From contig CBDCXQ010000001.1 in the NCBI GenBank assembly GCA_965223835.1, positions 4,712,001 to 4,776,000 of the forward strand: 64,000 nt of DNA, given 5' to 3'. A program made the position numbers and the translations under genes. Under the pieces are notes generated by a model. It made no database searches, had not been told where the DNA came from, and saw nothing but the letters and a program-made list of their open reading frames with translations. The stretch comes from CAVYXZ01 sp965223835 (GTDB lineage Bacteria; Chloroflexota; Anaerolineae; Aggregatilineales; Phototrophicaceae). Below are positions 34,930 to 43,549 of the stretch, one piece after another (positions within the stretch are counted from its first letter, which is position 1; every line of letters starts with the position of its first letter).

Positions 34930-35084
34930 GGTATCCGTCCTTTTGCAATTCTGGGGCAGCCAACCCGGCCCGCCCACACAAAACCTCTTATTTTGGGCCG
35001 ACCGACTGGTTGGCTCCTCATTACCAGTTTAACCTGAAAAGGCACACCCTGCGCAGGTGTGCCCCGATTAATCAGAATTACCGA

Positions 35085-36203
35085 TTACGGCAGGTCGAGA
35101 TTCTGGCTGACGTTGTAGAAGTTATTGTCCTCGCTGATCTCCGGTATCAGGTTGTTGAGGTCCACAGCACAACGGGCGGTGGTTTGCTCGTCGCCGCCTT
35201 CGTCCAACCGGGCGGTCAGGGAGACATCAATTTGCTGGTTTGCCCCCAGGCCCTCGACAAAGGTGCTGAAGAATTCATCCTGCGGGGTCATGCGACACAC
35301 GACCGAGAATTCCGGCAAAGCGACACCGCTGTTATTGCGCACCACAACGATGATGTTGAAGCTTTCGCCTTCAGTGATGTCACGATCAAAGCGGGCTTCG
35401 ACCAGAACCGCATCGGGCAGCGGTGGTGTCGGGCTGGCAATCGGCGTCGGGGTCGCGGGGGGATTAATGCGCGGCAGACCGCTGGTATCACCCGTTACAT
35501 TGACCACACTCGGCGCGACAAAACCCTCGCGACCGTTGGGTAGACGCACCACCCACCAACCACTACCGCTGTTACTACGCCCAATCACCGGTACCCGTTC
35601 ATTAGCCGAAAGCGACCCAACCGTTGGATAACCGATGTTATCGCCCTGACGCACATTGGCATTGGTCAAAGCGACGGCTTCGGGTGTCAGGTTGAAGGCG
35701 GTGGGTGTTGGGATAAGCGTAGGCACACTTTGCTGCGGCACCAGGGTGGGAATCACGACTGGCGTGGGCGTGATTGCAAAGGGCGGCGGCATATTCTCAA
35801 TCCGCAGCGGACTCACCCGCGCAAACATGGGCGTGCCCCCAACCACATTGACCGTCAAGCGCAATTCATAAACACCATCGGGCACCACTTCTGTATTCCA
35901 GGTGCCGATCACATCATCAATCACCGGAACCTGTGCCGGGAGCGTCGCGGGACTCCAGGGCAAGTCTATATCCGCCACTGTGAAGTCCGGGTTGAGCGGG
36001 CGAAATTCAAGAAAATAGGACGATACGTTGGCAACGTTCACCGTGCCCCGAATCTCCACTGGACCGCGCAGGGTATAGATGGGCGGCGGCCAGGATATTT
36101 GCAAATTCGGATCGACCGCTTCTTCGGGCAATGGTGAAATGACCTGGAAGGCGGCAGTCGATACGATCACGAGTAATAAAAACAGGAACTTGAGGTAACG
36201 CAT
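35085..36203 (-). CDS. Secreted multi-domain protein, paralogue of the preceding gene
   Basis: About 372 residues from ATG 36201-36203, with AGGAGA about 10 bases before it. Signal peptide YLKFLFLLLVIVSTAAFQ. The same order of domains is seen: the beta module starting ISWPPPIYTLRGPVEIRGT, a Pro/Thr linker, an SH3b-like domain (NVRQGDNIGYPTVGSLSANERVPVIGRSNSGSGWWVVRLPNGREGFVAPSVV) and a CARDB-type domain ending NLIPEISEDNNFYNV. It clearly arose by duplication with the neighbour. Likely extracellular and structural or adhesive. Confidence 0.75.
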   Translation of the reverse strand: MRYLKFLFLLLVIVSTAAFQVISPLPEEAVDPNLQISWPPPIYTLRGPVEIRGTVNVANVSSYFLEFRPLNPDFTVADIDLPWSPATLPAQVPVIDDVIGTWNTEVVPDGVYELRLTVNVVGGTPMFARVSPLRIENMPPPFAITPTPVVIPTLVPQQSVPTLIPTPTAFNLTPEAVALTNANVRQGDNIGYPTVGSLSANERVPVIGRSNSGSGWWVVRLPNGREGFVAPSVVNVTGDTSGLPRINPPATPTPIASPTPPLPDAVLVEARFDRDITEGESFNIIVVVRNNSGVALPEFSVVCRMTPQDEFFSTFVEGLGANQQIDVSLTARLDEGGDEQTTARCAVDLNNLIPEISEDNNFYNVSQNLDLP

Positions 36204-36299
36204 CGGGAAATTCTCTCCTGTGATGTTGTTATACTGACCTTTATAATAGAGCAAGTCCCCGTTTTTAGCAGTGCGCTAAAAGTACGGTATCCCTACGCA

Positions 36300-37700
36300 C
36301 TAACCGCCGTCGCGCAATCGCCGTCCATTTGGCGGCTGCACCGTTAGCTGCAAGGTAAAATCCTGCCGCCGATACAGACAGGTGCCGTTGGCATCCTTGC
36401 AGATGTAATACAGGGCATACGCTGAGAATTCCAGCACCCCCGGCATAGCATCTGCCGGACCTTGCACTTCAATTTCCAGTTTTCGCGGCTCGGTGCTGAT
36501 AGCCGTGGCTGGATTCGGGAAGGTAAGCAACGATGATTCCGCCTGCCAGCCCTCCGGTAAATCTAACCATAGTGCCAGATCATCGGTTTCGTTGTTCCAA
36601 TGGGCCGCACCGGTAGGTTCCAGTGTGACATGCAATCGGGCCGAATCTCCGGGGACCAATGCGGCAGGCACTACCGCCGCCTCGACCTGCACAAACGCGG
36701 CTTCGTCCCGGAATATCCGCCCTTCGGGGTCCGGTTCGACCATTTCCTGCGCATCACTGGTGAAGGTTTCGGCAGGATAAGCAAACTCGGCACCACCGGG
36801 TTCAACCAGCAGCGGGTGGGGTTCTTCACCGCGTTGACGAATCTCCTCACGTGCAGTCATCACCCAGTCATAGAACGAGTATGGCTTATCCAGACGTGGA
36901 CCATATTGCTGTAATCGCCGCCGCCAGATGTAATTATTGGGGTCCAGGGTTAGTGCTGCTGTCCAGTGGGCAACCGCCTGTTGAAAATCACCTGCTTGCC
37001 GCAGAGCCGAATCGTAACGCTTGCGATAGATCACGCCCAGATGAAAATGGATGCGGGCCGTTGGCGCAAGAGCTAAGGCGGCTTCACCAGCAATAACCGC
37101 TTGATCTAACTTGTCCGCCGTACCCCACAACACCAGTGCATCGGCATACCGCAGCCAGCGTTCCGCACTTTGCTCAGTTTCCGCTGTCGCCCGCAATTGT
37201 GCCAGATCAACCGGCGGCGTAAGGGGCGGCATTGTTGCCGGTGGGTCGAATGGCTGGTCCAGCACCTGCTTTTCAATCGCGGTAAGTTGATCTTGTTTGG
37301 GACTTGCCAACTGAATCACGCCATGCTCATCCAGCAGCAGTGTCACCGGCACAAACGGCAGTTCCAGCAGATTGAATGGATCATGCATCAACGGAAAATC
37401 CATCTGCTGCCATTGCATAAACAGCCGCGTGCGTTCCGGGTGTTGTTCGAGAATGATGCCGACAGGCTGCAACTTATCGCGCAGCGGTTCTGTTTTGACG
37501 TACCAACCTGGCACGTGGATGCGACAGCCTGCTCACCACGACGCCCAGATATGCAGCAGCACCTTCTGGCCCCGAAAATGGGCCAATGACAGCGGGCTTT
37601 CATCCGCTACACTCGGCAATACCAGATCAGGAAACATCCGCCCTGGTTCTAACCCCGATGCAACGCGGCCTAAATCTTGTAGATCAGCAAATGCAGTCAT
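36300..37700 (-). CDS. TlpA-like thioredoxin-fold/TPR protein with in-frame UGA: probable selenoprotein (or interrupted gene)
   Basis: Read from ATG 37698-37700 (Shine-Dalgarno AGGTGA just before it), the frame is open for 466 codons except for a TGA at 37533-37535 (codon 56). The sequence around it is VLLHIWASW-U-AGCRIHVPGW, where TlpA/AhpC-type proteins have WASWCxPCR; the UGA stands at the first Cys of CxxC, giving UxxC. Homology-like sequence continues past it (thioredoxin fold to about 130: FVPVTLLLDEHGVIQ). Residues about 150-250 look like TPR helices (HFHLGVIYRKRYDSALRQAGDFQQAVAHWTAALTLDPNN). The C-terminal 130 residues resemble a DsbD-like beta domain (YYICKDANGTCLYRRQ). A SECIS-like hairpin follows the UGA. 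Without selenocysteine, only a GTG at 37512-37514 could start the rest. Likely a redox protein. Confidence 0.7.
37498..37516 (-). promoter_or_regulatory. SECIS-like hairpin downstream of the UGA codon
   Basis: On the minus strand, bases 17-23 after the UGA (ACGTGCC) pair with bases 29-35 (GGTACGT): seven pairs including one G-U. The loop is AGGTT. Bacterial SECIS elements lie inside the coding region just after UGA, with the apical loop about 16-37 nt downstream and a conserved G (with U) in the loop; here the loop G is at 25-26. The pairing is seen; the function is inferred. Confidence 0.55.
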
Positions 37701-37756
37701 TTTCACCTCATGATGTTCTTGGTCAACTCATTTTTAGTGAGCCATATCCGCGAGTT

Positions 37757-37786
37757 ACCCCCTCCCGGCCTCCCCCAATGCGATGG
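37757..37786. repeat. Left half of an interspersed hairpin repeat split by the IS4 element
   Basis: The sequence ACCCCCTCCCGGCCTCCCCCAATGCG before the insertion is complementary to the sequence after it: CCTCCCCCAATGCG (37769-37782) pairs perfectly with CGCATTGGGGGAGG (38996-39009). It is the same kind of element as 58225-58289. The right half extends from 38994 to about 39033. The IS sits in the hairpin loop. Confidence 0.65.
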
Positions 37787-38993
37787 CTGAGGAGCGGACA
37801 GGTTGGGAGGTAAAGGTTTGAAAACGAGCGGTTCATCGGCAACACTAAGCGTTGACGAAAACGCGAAAGGTGGACAACCGATGAACCCAGATATACTTTA
37901 TCAATGGACGGCGGAATTGGCGATGCAATTACCCGGATTAAATAGCTGGCAAGTGACCAATCTGGGGCTATTCAGCTATGGGGTGATTGAGGCGGAGAGC
38001 AGCCAGCAGATGCAAATTGCGCGTAAAGTAGCCTGTGGGGAACAGGCAGCCTCGGCGGAGAAGCGCTTGCGGCGGTTCATCGCCAATGAGCGGCTGTCGC
38101 TCACGCGCTTTTTCGAAGAGTGGACAGCGTGGGTGCTGCGCTGTTTGGAAGGGCCAGGGGTGGTGTTGCTGGTCGATGAGACCAAACTGGCGGATCGCCT
38201 GGCCTTGATGGTGGTGGGTGTGGCTTTTGAAGGCCGTTGTATTCGGCTGGCCTGGCGCTGCTACCGGGCTAATGATGCCAGCGCCTACCCGGCTGAAGGG
38301 CAGGTTGAGATGATTGCTCGGTTGCTGGCGATTGTGAAGCAGGGAATGCCGCCGCGCACAGCGGTTTTGGTGCTGGCAGATCGCGGGATTGGGACATCAC
38401 CCGACTTGTGCCAACGGGTCGCTGATTTAGAGTGGCACTACCTGTTTCGGGTGACTAAACAAAGCAAGATCATCACGGCGGATGGCGACTACACCATTTA
38501 TGAGCAAGTCACCGCGGGTCACACCTGGGCTGCCAGTGGCTTGATCTTCAAAAAACGGGGGCGTATCCCGGCGCATGCCCGCGCGGTGTGGCAGGATGGC
38601 TATGATGAACCCTGGGCCTTAGTCACCAATGATGCCCAGTTGACGGGTTGGGAATATGCCCAGCGGAATTGGCAAGAGCAAAGTTTCCGTGATCTGAAAA
38701 GTGGCGGTTGGCAGTGGTCGTCCAGTCGGGTGCGTTGCCCAGATCATATGGCGCGCTTGATGCTCATCCTCGTGGTGGCCTATGGCTGGATACTCGGCCT
38801 GGGCAGCTACGCGGTGCATTGGCATCAAGCCCGCGGTTTGATCCGCCAGGCTGATGGTCAACTACGTCGTCAGTGGAGTTTATTCAAGGAGGGATTACAA
38901 TTCTTTACCGACTACGTTGCCAAGCACGGCGTGTGTCTGAAACCCTGTTTCGTCTCAGACAAACGCTTACTTTGAAACGTGTCCGCTCCTCAG
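37787..38993 (+). mobile_element. IS4-family insertion sequence
   Basis: A 1207-bp element with perfect 14-bp terminal inverted repeats CTGAGGAGCGGACA (37787-37800) and TGTCCGCTCCTCAG (38980-38993), carrying one transposase gene. The 10-bp flanks (AATGCGATGG left, AACGCATTGG right) match at only 7 of 10 positions, so no clean target duplication can be claimed. It is intact by sequence and probably mobile or recently so. Confidence 0.88.
37881..38975 (+). CDS. IS4-family DDE transposase
   Basis: About 364 residues from ATG 37881 (MNPDILYQWTAEL), preceded by AAGGTGG. The catalytic triad is recognisable: first Asp in LLVDETKLA, second Asp in VLADRGIGT, and Glu in the IS4 signature Y-x2-R-x3-E-x6-K (YAQRNWQEQSFRDLK). 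Length is normal for small IS4 members. An in-frame start at 37803 would add 26 residues that lie within 3 bp of the left inverted repeat. No frameshift or internal stop. Confidence 0.9.
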   Translation: MNPDILYQWTAELAMQLPGLNSWQVTNLGLFSYGVIEAESSQQMQIARKVACGEQAASAEKRLRRFIANERLSLTRFFEEWTAWVLRCLEGPGVVLLVDETKLADRLALMVVGVAFEGRCIRLAWRCYRANDASAYPAEGQVEMIARLLAIVKQGMPPRTAVLVLADRGIGTSPDLCQRVADLEWHYLFRVTKQSKIITADGDYTIYEQVTAGHTWAASGLIFKKRGRIPAHARAVWQDGYDEPWALVTNDAQLTGWEYAQRNWQEQSFRDLKSGGWQWSSSRVRCPDHMARLMLILVVAYGWILGLGSYAVHWHQARGLIRQADGQLRRQWSLFKEGLQFFTDYVAKHGVCLKPCFVSDKRLL

Positions 38994-39033
38994 AACGCAT
39001 TGGGGGAGGTGGCTGCCACAGGCAGACGGAGGG
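38994..39033. repeat. Right half of the hairpin repeat split by the IS4 element
   Basis: Contains CGCATTGGGGGAGG, complementary to the left half, then GGTGGCTGCCACAGGCAGACGGAGGGGGAG, which corresponds to the 3' arm of the family. The remaining 210 bp up to the DUF427 gene hold no recognisable gene. Confidence 0.6.
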
Positions 39034-39246
39034 GGAGTGCTGTATACTGTCAAGATGAGTCCGCCAACAGCACCACTTATATGAACGACCCAATCGTACA
39101 GACCTTATCCAATCCCGGCGTGGTTTGCAATGCCGACCAAAGCGTAAGATCAGCATAAGAAACTGGCCCCACCCCGGTAATAAACAGCGTATAAACATCA
39201 TCGAATGTTATGTAGTTGATTGTTCATTTTCAGGGAGATGGATTTG

Positions 39247-40008
39247 ATGTCAGTCCAAAAAGCGTTGCGCGGAGTCTGGGAGCCGACCGCCCGTCACATT
39301 CGGGCCGAATTCAACGGTGAGATCGTCGCCGAAAGCAAAAACGCGATGTTGCTGCGGGAATCCGGTTATGAGATTCATTATTTCTTCCCGATTGATGATG
39401 TGCGCATGGACCTGCTGACGGCCACCGACTTCAGCAAAGAATCGCGGGTCAAGGGCAATACCAAACACTGGACGCTCCAGGTTGGAGAGCGCATCGCCGA
39501 AAATGCCGCCTTCACTTATGCCGAACAACTTGATGGCCGCCCGGATGTCTCCGATTATATTACCTTCGAGTGGAGCGCCATTGACCACTGGTATGAAGAA
39601 GCCGAGGAAGCGATTGGACATCCGCATGACCCTTTCCATCGCGTTGATACGCTCAAAAGTGACCGGCACATCAAAGTCGTGATTGATGGCGACGTGATTG
39701 CCGAGACCCGCCAGCCCTATTTGTTATTTGAGACCAGCATCCCCACGCGCTACTATATCCCGGTAGAAGATGTGAATTTCGATTACCTCATGCCCACCGA
39801 CTTACATACCATCTGCCCCTACAAAGGCAAGGCATCGTACTGGAATGTCACGGTGAACGGCAACGTTCATGAAAACGTGGTCTGGGGCTACCTCAACCCG
39901 CTGCCGGAGATTCCCAAAATTAAAGATACGGTCGCCTTCTACAACGAGAAAGTTGACATCTACGTTGACGGTGAATTGGAAGCCAAACCGCGCACTGTGT
40001 TTGCCTGA
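39247..40008 (+). CDS. Protein with two DUF427 domains
   Basis: About 253 residues from ATG 39247, with AGGGAG 9 bases upstream; in-frame codons further upstream are less well placed. Two copies of the DUF427 fold are visible: RAEFNGEIVAESKNAMLLRESGYEIHYFFPIDDVRMDLL (about 20-60) and VVIDGDVIAETRQPYLLFETSIPTRYYIPVEDVNFDYL (about 150-190), each ending in a KGxxxYWxV-type strand (KGNTKHWTLQV and KGKASYWNVTV). DUF427 proteins are small beta-tent folds of unknown function. It sits between the two IS elements but looks native in composition. Confidence 0.85.
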   Translation: MSVQKALRGVWEPTARHIRAEFNGEIVAESKNAMLLRESGYEIHYFFPIDDVRMDLLTATDFSKESRVKGNTKHWTLQVGERIAENAAFTYAEQLDGRPDVSDYITFEWSAIDHWYEEAEEAIGHPHDPFHRVDTLKSDRHIKVVIDGDVIAETRQPYLLFETSIPTRYYIPVEDVNFDYLMPTDLHTICPYKGKASYWNVTVNGNVHENVVWGYLNPLPEIPKIKDTVAFYNEKVDIYVDGELEAKPRTVFA

Positions 40009-40010
40009 TT

Positions 40011-40089
40011 GATGTTACGCAGGTAATCAGGTTTGGTAGCGGCGACTCGGCGAGCCTTCCCTATGTTTTTCTACTCAAACGAGTAAGGC
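40011..40089. repeat. MITE-like short interspersed repeat, family R3 (copy 1)
   Basis: Starts GATGTTACGCA two bases after the DUF427 stop and ends GAGTAAGGC. The whole 79 bp aligns with the reverse complement of 56933-57011 across its length: GATGTTACGCA start, CGACTCG-CGAG centre, CTCAAA and GTAAG near the end. It has no coding capacity. Confidence 0.6.
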
Positions 40090-40149
40090 GGATGCCCAAC
40101 TGCGCACAACCAGCAGCCATTTCACAGTCACGCCAGCGGACGCCCAAAA

Positions 40150-41243
40150 AGGCTTGTCCGTAGAAGAAAGAGGAAGGTATCCAAGAGCAGGTTACAATCC
40201 TAAGCTCTAACCCAAAGGGAGCAACCGATGGACCTGGATACCTTCATGACAGCATTATATGTGTGGATTGATGATTGGTACAAAGCGGAAATGGCAGAAC
40301 ACACGGCAAGACACCATGGACCGCAACCGAAAATGAGTGACAGCGAGGTGCTGACGGTGGCAATTGCGGGACAATGGCGCTACGGCGTGCCCTGGCAATC
40401 GGAGCGGGGGGTAGTCCGATATATGCTAGGAGCTGGACGGTGCTGGTTTCCACAGATGCTGGAACGCAGTCGCTACAATGAACGGGTGCGACATTTGTGG
40501 GCAGCGATTATCAAACTCCAACAGGCGCTGGCAGCGGCCCTGGCAGCCGCAGCACCGCTATATGAGGTCGTGGATTGTCTACCGCTGCCCGGTTGTGCTA
40601 ACGCGCAGGTAAACCAATCCGGGCATTGGCTGTGGTGGGGAACGTGGGGCCATGGCGGAACGCATGGACAAAAGTATTGGGGGGATCAATTGCTGCTGAG
40701 CGTGACCACCGATCATGTAATCACTGGTTGGCTAATCGGTCCGGCGAATGTGGATGATCGGGGCATGTTACAAGCCTTGATCGCCCAGCGGCAGGGGGAC
40801 TATCAATTTTTATCACCCGATCCCTGGCGACCCTGGCGGCAGATGCAACGTCCAAGCCTCGTTTATCCGTTGCTGGCAGGTGGCGAACGGTGTGCAACCT
40901 ATCTGGCAGACAAAGGCTTCAACGGTTTCCGGTGGCACAATCACTGGCGCTCCACCTACGCAGTCCAGGTACTCACCGAACCATCCGGTAAAGCGCAATC
41001 CGCTGGGTTACCCCGTAGTTGGTGCCACTGGTTTCGCGGCATGCGCCAGGCCGTTGAGACGACCTTTGCTGTCCTATGTGAGGTGTTTGCCGTGAAACGC
41101 TTGCGCCCGCATTCTCGTCTGGGGCAATACACTCGCGTTGCGCTGGCTACCGCCGCTTTTAATTGGGGGATATGGCTCAATCGCCTCAGTGGTCGACCCG
41201 CTCTATCCCATGCAACTTTACTTTGTTAACTACGGACAAGCCT
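40150..41243 (+). mobile_element. IS982-family insertion sequence
   Basis: About 1.09 kb, bounded by perfect 14-bp inverted repeats AGGCTTGTCCGTAG (40150-40163) and CTACGGACAAGCCT (41230-41243), and holding a single transposase gene. The right repeat begins directly after the transposase stop. No clear target-site duplication can be read at the flanks. Confidence 0.85.
40228..41229 (+). CDS. IS982-family DDE transposase
   Basis: A 333-residue transposase with AAAGGGAG ahead of the ATG. Family marks: PKMSDSEVLTVAIAGQW in the N-terminal helical part, the first catalytic Asp in VVDCLPLPGC (IS982 proteins usually have DSxPLPVC), second Asp in YLADKGFNG, and Glu in VETTFAVLCEVF followed by the final helices ALATAAFNWGIWLN. 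Length is slightly above the family's usual 290-300. The frame is intact. The unusual number of Trp residues (WWGTWGHGG) lies in the insert after the first Asp. Confidence 0.87.
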   Translation: MDLDTFMTALYVWIDDWYKAEMAEHTARHHGPQPKMSDSEVLTVAIAGQWRYGVPWQSERGVVRYMLGAGRCWFPQMLERSRYNERVRHLWAAIIKLQQALAAALAAAAPLYEVVDCLPLPGCANAQVNQSGHWLWWGTWGHGGTHGQKYWGDQLLLSVTTDHVITGWLIGPANVDDRGMLQALIAQRQGDYQFLSPDPWRPWRQMQRPSLVYPLLAGGERCATYLADKGFNGFRWHNHWRSTYAVQVLTEPSGKAQSAGLPRSWCHWFRGMRQAVETTFAVLCEVFAVKRLRPHSRLGQYTRVALATAAFNWGIWLNRLSGRPALSHATLLC

Positions 41244-41317
41244 AGAAGCCCGTCCCTACGGCAAATCTTTACGGTGCGGGGTTATATGCTTAACCTGCAT
41301 CATGACCCGACGGCAAA

Positions 41318-43549
41318 CTACACTTCCGGCACCTTCTCGCCTTCCCACCAACCGCGCAGTGCTGCGATGGGCCGGGACTCGATTTGTTCACCGTTGCGCC
41401 CCGTATTCCACGTAATCACCAGCTCACTCTTAGCACGGGTGATCCCCACATACAACAGCCGTAAACGCTCCGCTGCATATTCGATGCGGGCCTCCTGGGT
41501 TGCCGCGCCTTCACGGTAAGTGTCGCCGGTTTGCAAGGCTTCCAGTTGTGCCAGCGCTTCGGCATCCAGGTTGAGGTTGTCACGGATAAACCACTTCTCG
41601 CCGATGAACGTGTCAAACTGTTCGGCTGAGGGGAAGTCGTAATTGTTCGCCGACATGATGTACACGCGGTCCCATTCCAGCCCTTTGGCCTTATGCAGGG
41701 TTGTGATCGTCACGACACCCTTATGCTGGTCGGGGTCGAAGGCATCGTCGTCGTCGCTGAGGCCGCTGAAATTGCGTTGACCGCGCGCGATGGCATGGAG
41801 TTCAGCCGTGTATTCGGGCAATCGCGCTTCGGGATGCATCTCCGCAAACCGCCGCAGATACAGCGCCACACTATAGGCCGTCGCAATTTCCGACTCTAGC
41901 GTAAACAAATCGCCGCTGATCGTTAGCACGAGTTGGTCAATCGGCAAATCCGCCGCCTGCTGCCAGCGCCGCACTCGATTGCGAAACAACGTCAGATGCT
42001 CATTGAGCGCGGGATTGTCGATAGCGGGCGCAGTCGCTTCCAGCCAGTCATTCAAGCGCGGCCACAGCAAATCCTCCACCGTCGCGAGTTTACGTAATTC
42101 GCGGGTAATCGTATCGATACTTCGCGCCGCATCAGCATCGTCGCGTTCATCGCGCCGCCATACGCGATAGACACTTGCCAGCCCGGCACTATCTTTGGGG
42201 TCACTCAAATAGCCCAGCACAAACGACAACGCTCCCACAACCGCCCGCGTACCACTGGTTGAGCGGAGATTTTCCACATAGTCGATATTGGCCTGCCGTA
42301 ATTCCTGCACCATCTTGGCCCCGCTGCTGTTGATGGGCAGCAGCACCGCCACCGTCTTATCCTGATTATCGGGCAGCCACTCCCGCACCGATCTGACGAT
42401 GGCATCGCGCTCTTGCTGGGCGGTAAACTGATCGCCGCGCAAGTGAATCGCATCGGGCTGGTCGGGCGGATTCCCTTGCGGGTCGCCGGGTGGGGTCAGT
42501 TCGATTCGCGGTATATCCAGCGGACGTTTTTCCCGAACCGCTGCATTCGGATGATTGAGCGACCATGAGATCAGATAGTTCGCCAACTTAATAATGCTGG
42601 CGCTGCTCCGCCCGGAGTTGGGGAGTGTCTGCGCCTGCACACCGGTTTCGCGCAGAAAGTCGCGCAGATATTGCGGATTGGCGGTGGTGAACGTCTCGTA
42701 AATCGCTTGATTAGGGTCGCCCATGCGCACCCAGTTACCCTGTGGACCCACGAGCAAGCGCAGGATCTGTTCCTGCAATTGACTACTGTCCTGGGCCTCA
42801 TCTTCCAGGATATACGGCCAACGATGCCGCAACCGTGCCAGATAATCAGCATCCTGTTCCAGCACGCGCAACGCCAGCCGAATCAAATCCTGGAAATCGA
42901 CCGCGCCCCGATAGCGCAGCGCATATTCGTACTGGTCATAAATGGCGTAGCCCATCTCGGCCAGTGGCAGCACATCGCCATGCACATCCAACAGATTGCG
43001 TACCTGTTGCACCGAAAGCTGCTGATCTTTGGCCTGCCGAATAAAGGTGCTTGCCAGACTCTTCAGCGCGTCCGGCCAACGCGTGTTGCGGGTGTACGCG
43101 TCAGCGTAATGCTCATCTGCCAGGTAAGCGTCGGGGGCAGTAGTGTGACTGCGTGCCCAGGTTTCCACCGCTTCGGAGAGAATATCATCCGCTTCGCGCT
43201 CGTCAATCACCGTAAAGCCTTCGCTCAAACCCACTAAACCGGGGCGTTCGCGCACGATGTCATTCGCCAATCCATGCAACGTCCGCACCCGATAGCCCCA
43301 GCCGGGCAACAATTGAAATTCTTCCCGCAGGAAGGTCGCCATCTGGTGCGCGAAATTGCCAACTGCGCTTTTGACCAGCGTCACGACCAGAATCTCCTGA
43401 TCGTCGGCCAGCGGCGTGGTTGCGACTAAACGGGCCGCCAGGTACGAGAGTGTGGAGGTTTTGCCACTGCCCGGTACCGCACTCACGCCCATGCGACCAC
43501 CAGTGTAATTGAGGACTTCCTGCTGTTTGGGGCGCGGCTTAAACATCAA
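41318..43549 (-). CDS. UvrD/Rep-type superfamily 1 DNA helicase
   Basis: A 743-residue SF1A helicase. Walker A is AVPGSGKTSTL (about 24-34), motif II is ILEDEAQDSS, motif III region VRMGDPNQAIYETF, motif V VVTITTLHKAKGLEWDRVY and motif VI RLLYVGITRAKSELVI. The 3'-5' unwinding core is complete; no nuclease domain is fused at the C-terminus. Its start codon overlaps the 3' end of the next gene upstream (43539-45638) by 11 bp, so both are translated together and probably form a complex. Role: repair, recombination or defence, not decidable from sequence. Confidence 0.87.
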   Translation of the reverse strand: MMFKPRPKQQEVLNYTGGRMGVSAVPGSGKTSTLSYLAARLVATTPLADDQEILVVTLVKSAVGNFAHQMATFLREEFQLLPGWGYRVRTLHGLANDIVRERPGLVGLSEGFTVIDEREADDILSEAVETWARSHTTAPDAYLADEHYADAYTRNTRWPDALKSLASTFIRQAKDQQLSVQQVRNLLDVHGDVLPLAEMGYAIYDQYEYALRYRGAVDFQDLIRLALRVLEQDADYLARLRHRWPYILEDEAQDSSQLQEQILRLLVGPQGNWVRMGDPNQAIYETFTTANPQYLRDFLRETGVQAQTLPNSGRSSASIIKLANYLISWSLNHPNAAVREKRPLDIPRIELTPPGDPQGNPPDQPDAIHLRGDQFTAQQERDAIVRSVREWLPDNQDKTVAVLLPINSSGAKMVQELRQANIDYVENLRSTSGTRAVVGALSFVLGYLSDPKDSAGLASVYRVWRRDERDDADAARSIDTITRELRKLATVEDLLWPRLNDWLEATAPAIDNPALNEHLTLFRNRVRRWQQAADLPIDQLVLTISGDLFTLESEIATAYSVALYLRRFAEMHPEARLPEYTAELHAIARGQRNFSGLSDDDDAFDPDQHKGVVTITTLHKAKGLEWDRVYIMSANNYDFPSAEQFDTFIGEKWFIRDNLNLDAEALAQLEALQTGDTYREGAATQEARIEYAAERLRLLYVGITRAKSELVITWNTGRNGEQIESRPIAALRGWWEGEKVPEV

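Noticed and set aside
37388..37603. A 71-codon minus-strand frame overlapping the UGA of the TlpA-like gene.
   Set aside because: It lies in a different frame and encodes Cys/Arg-rich sequence with no family; the thioredoxin-like frame explains this region better.
40009..41243. Target-site duplication for the IS982 element.
   Set aside because: The flanks (GCCCAAAA left, AGAAGCCC right) do not match beyond a shifted GCCC, so no duplication is claimed.
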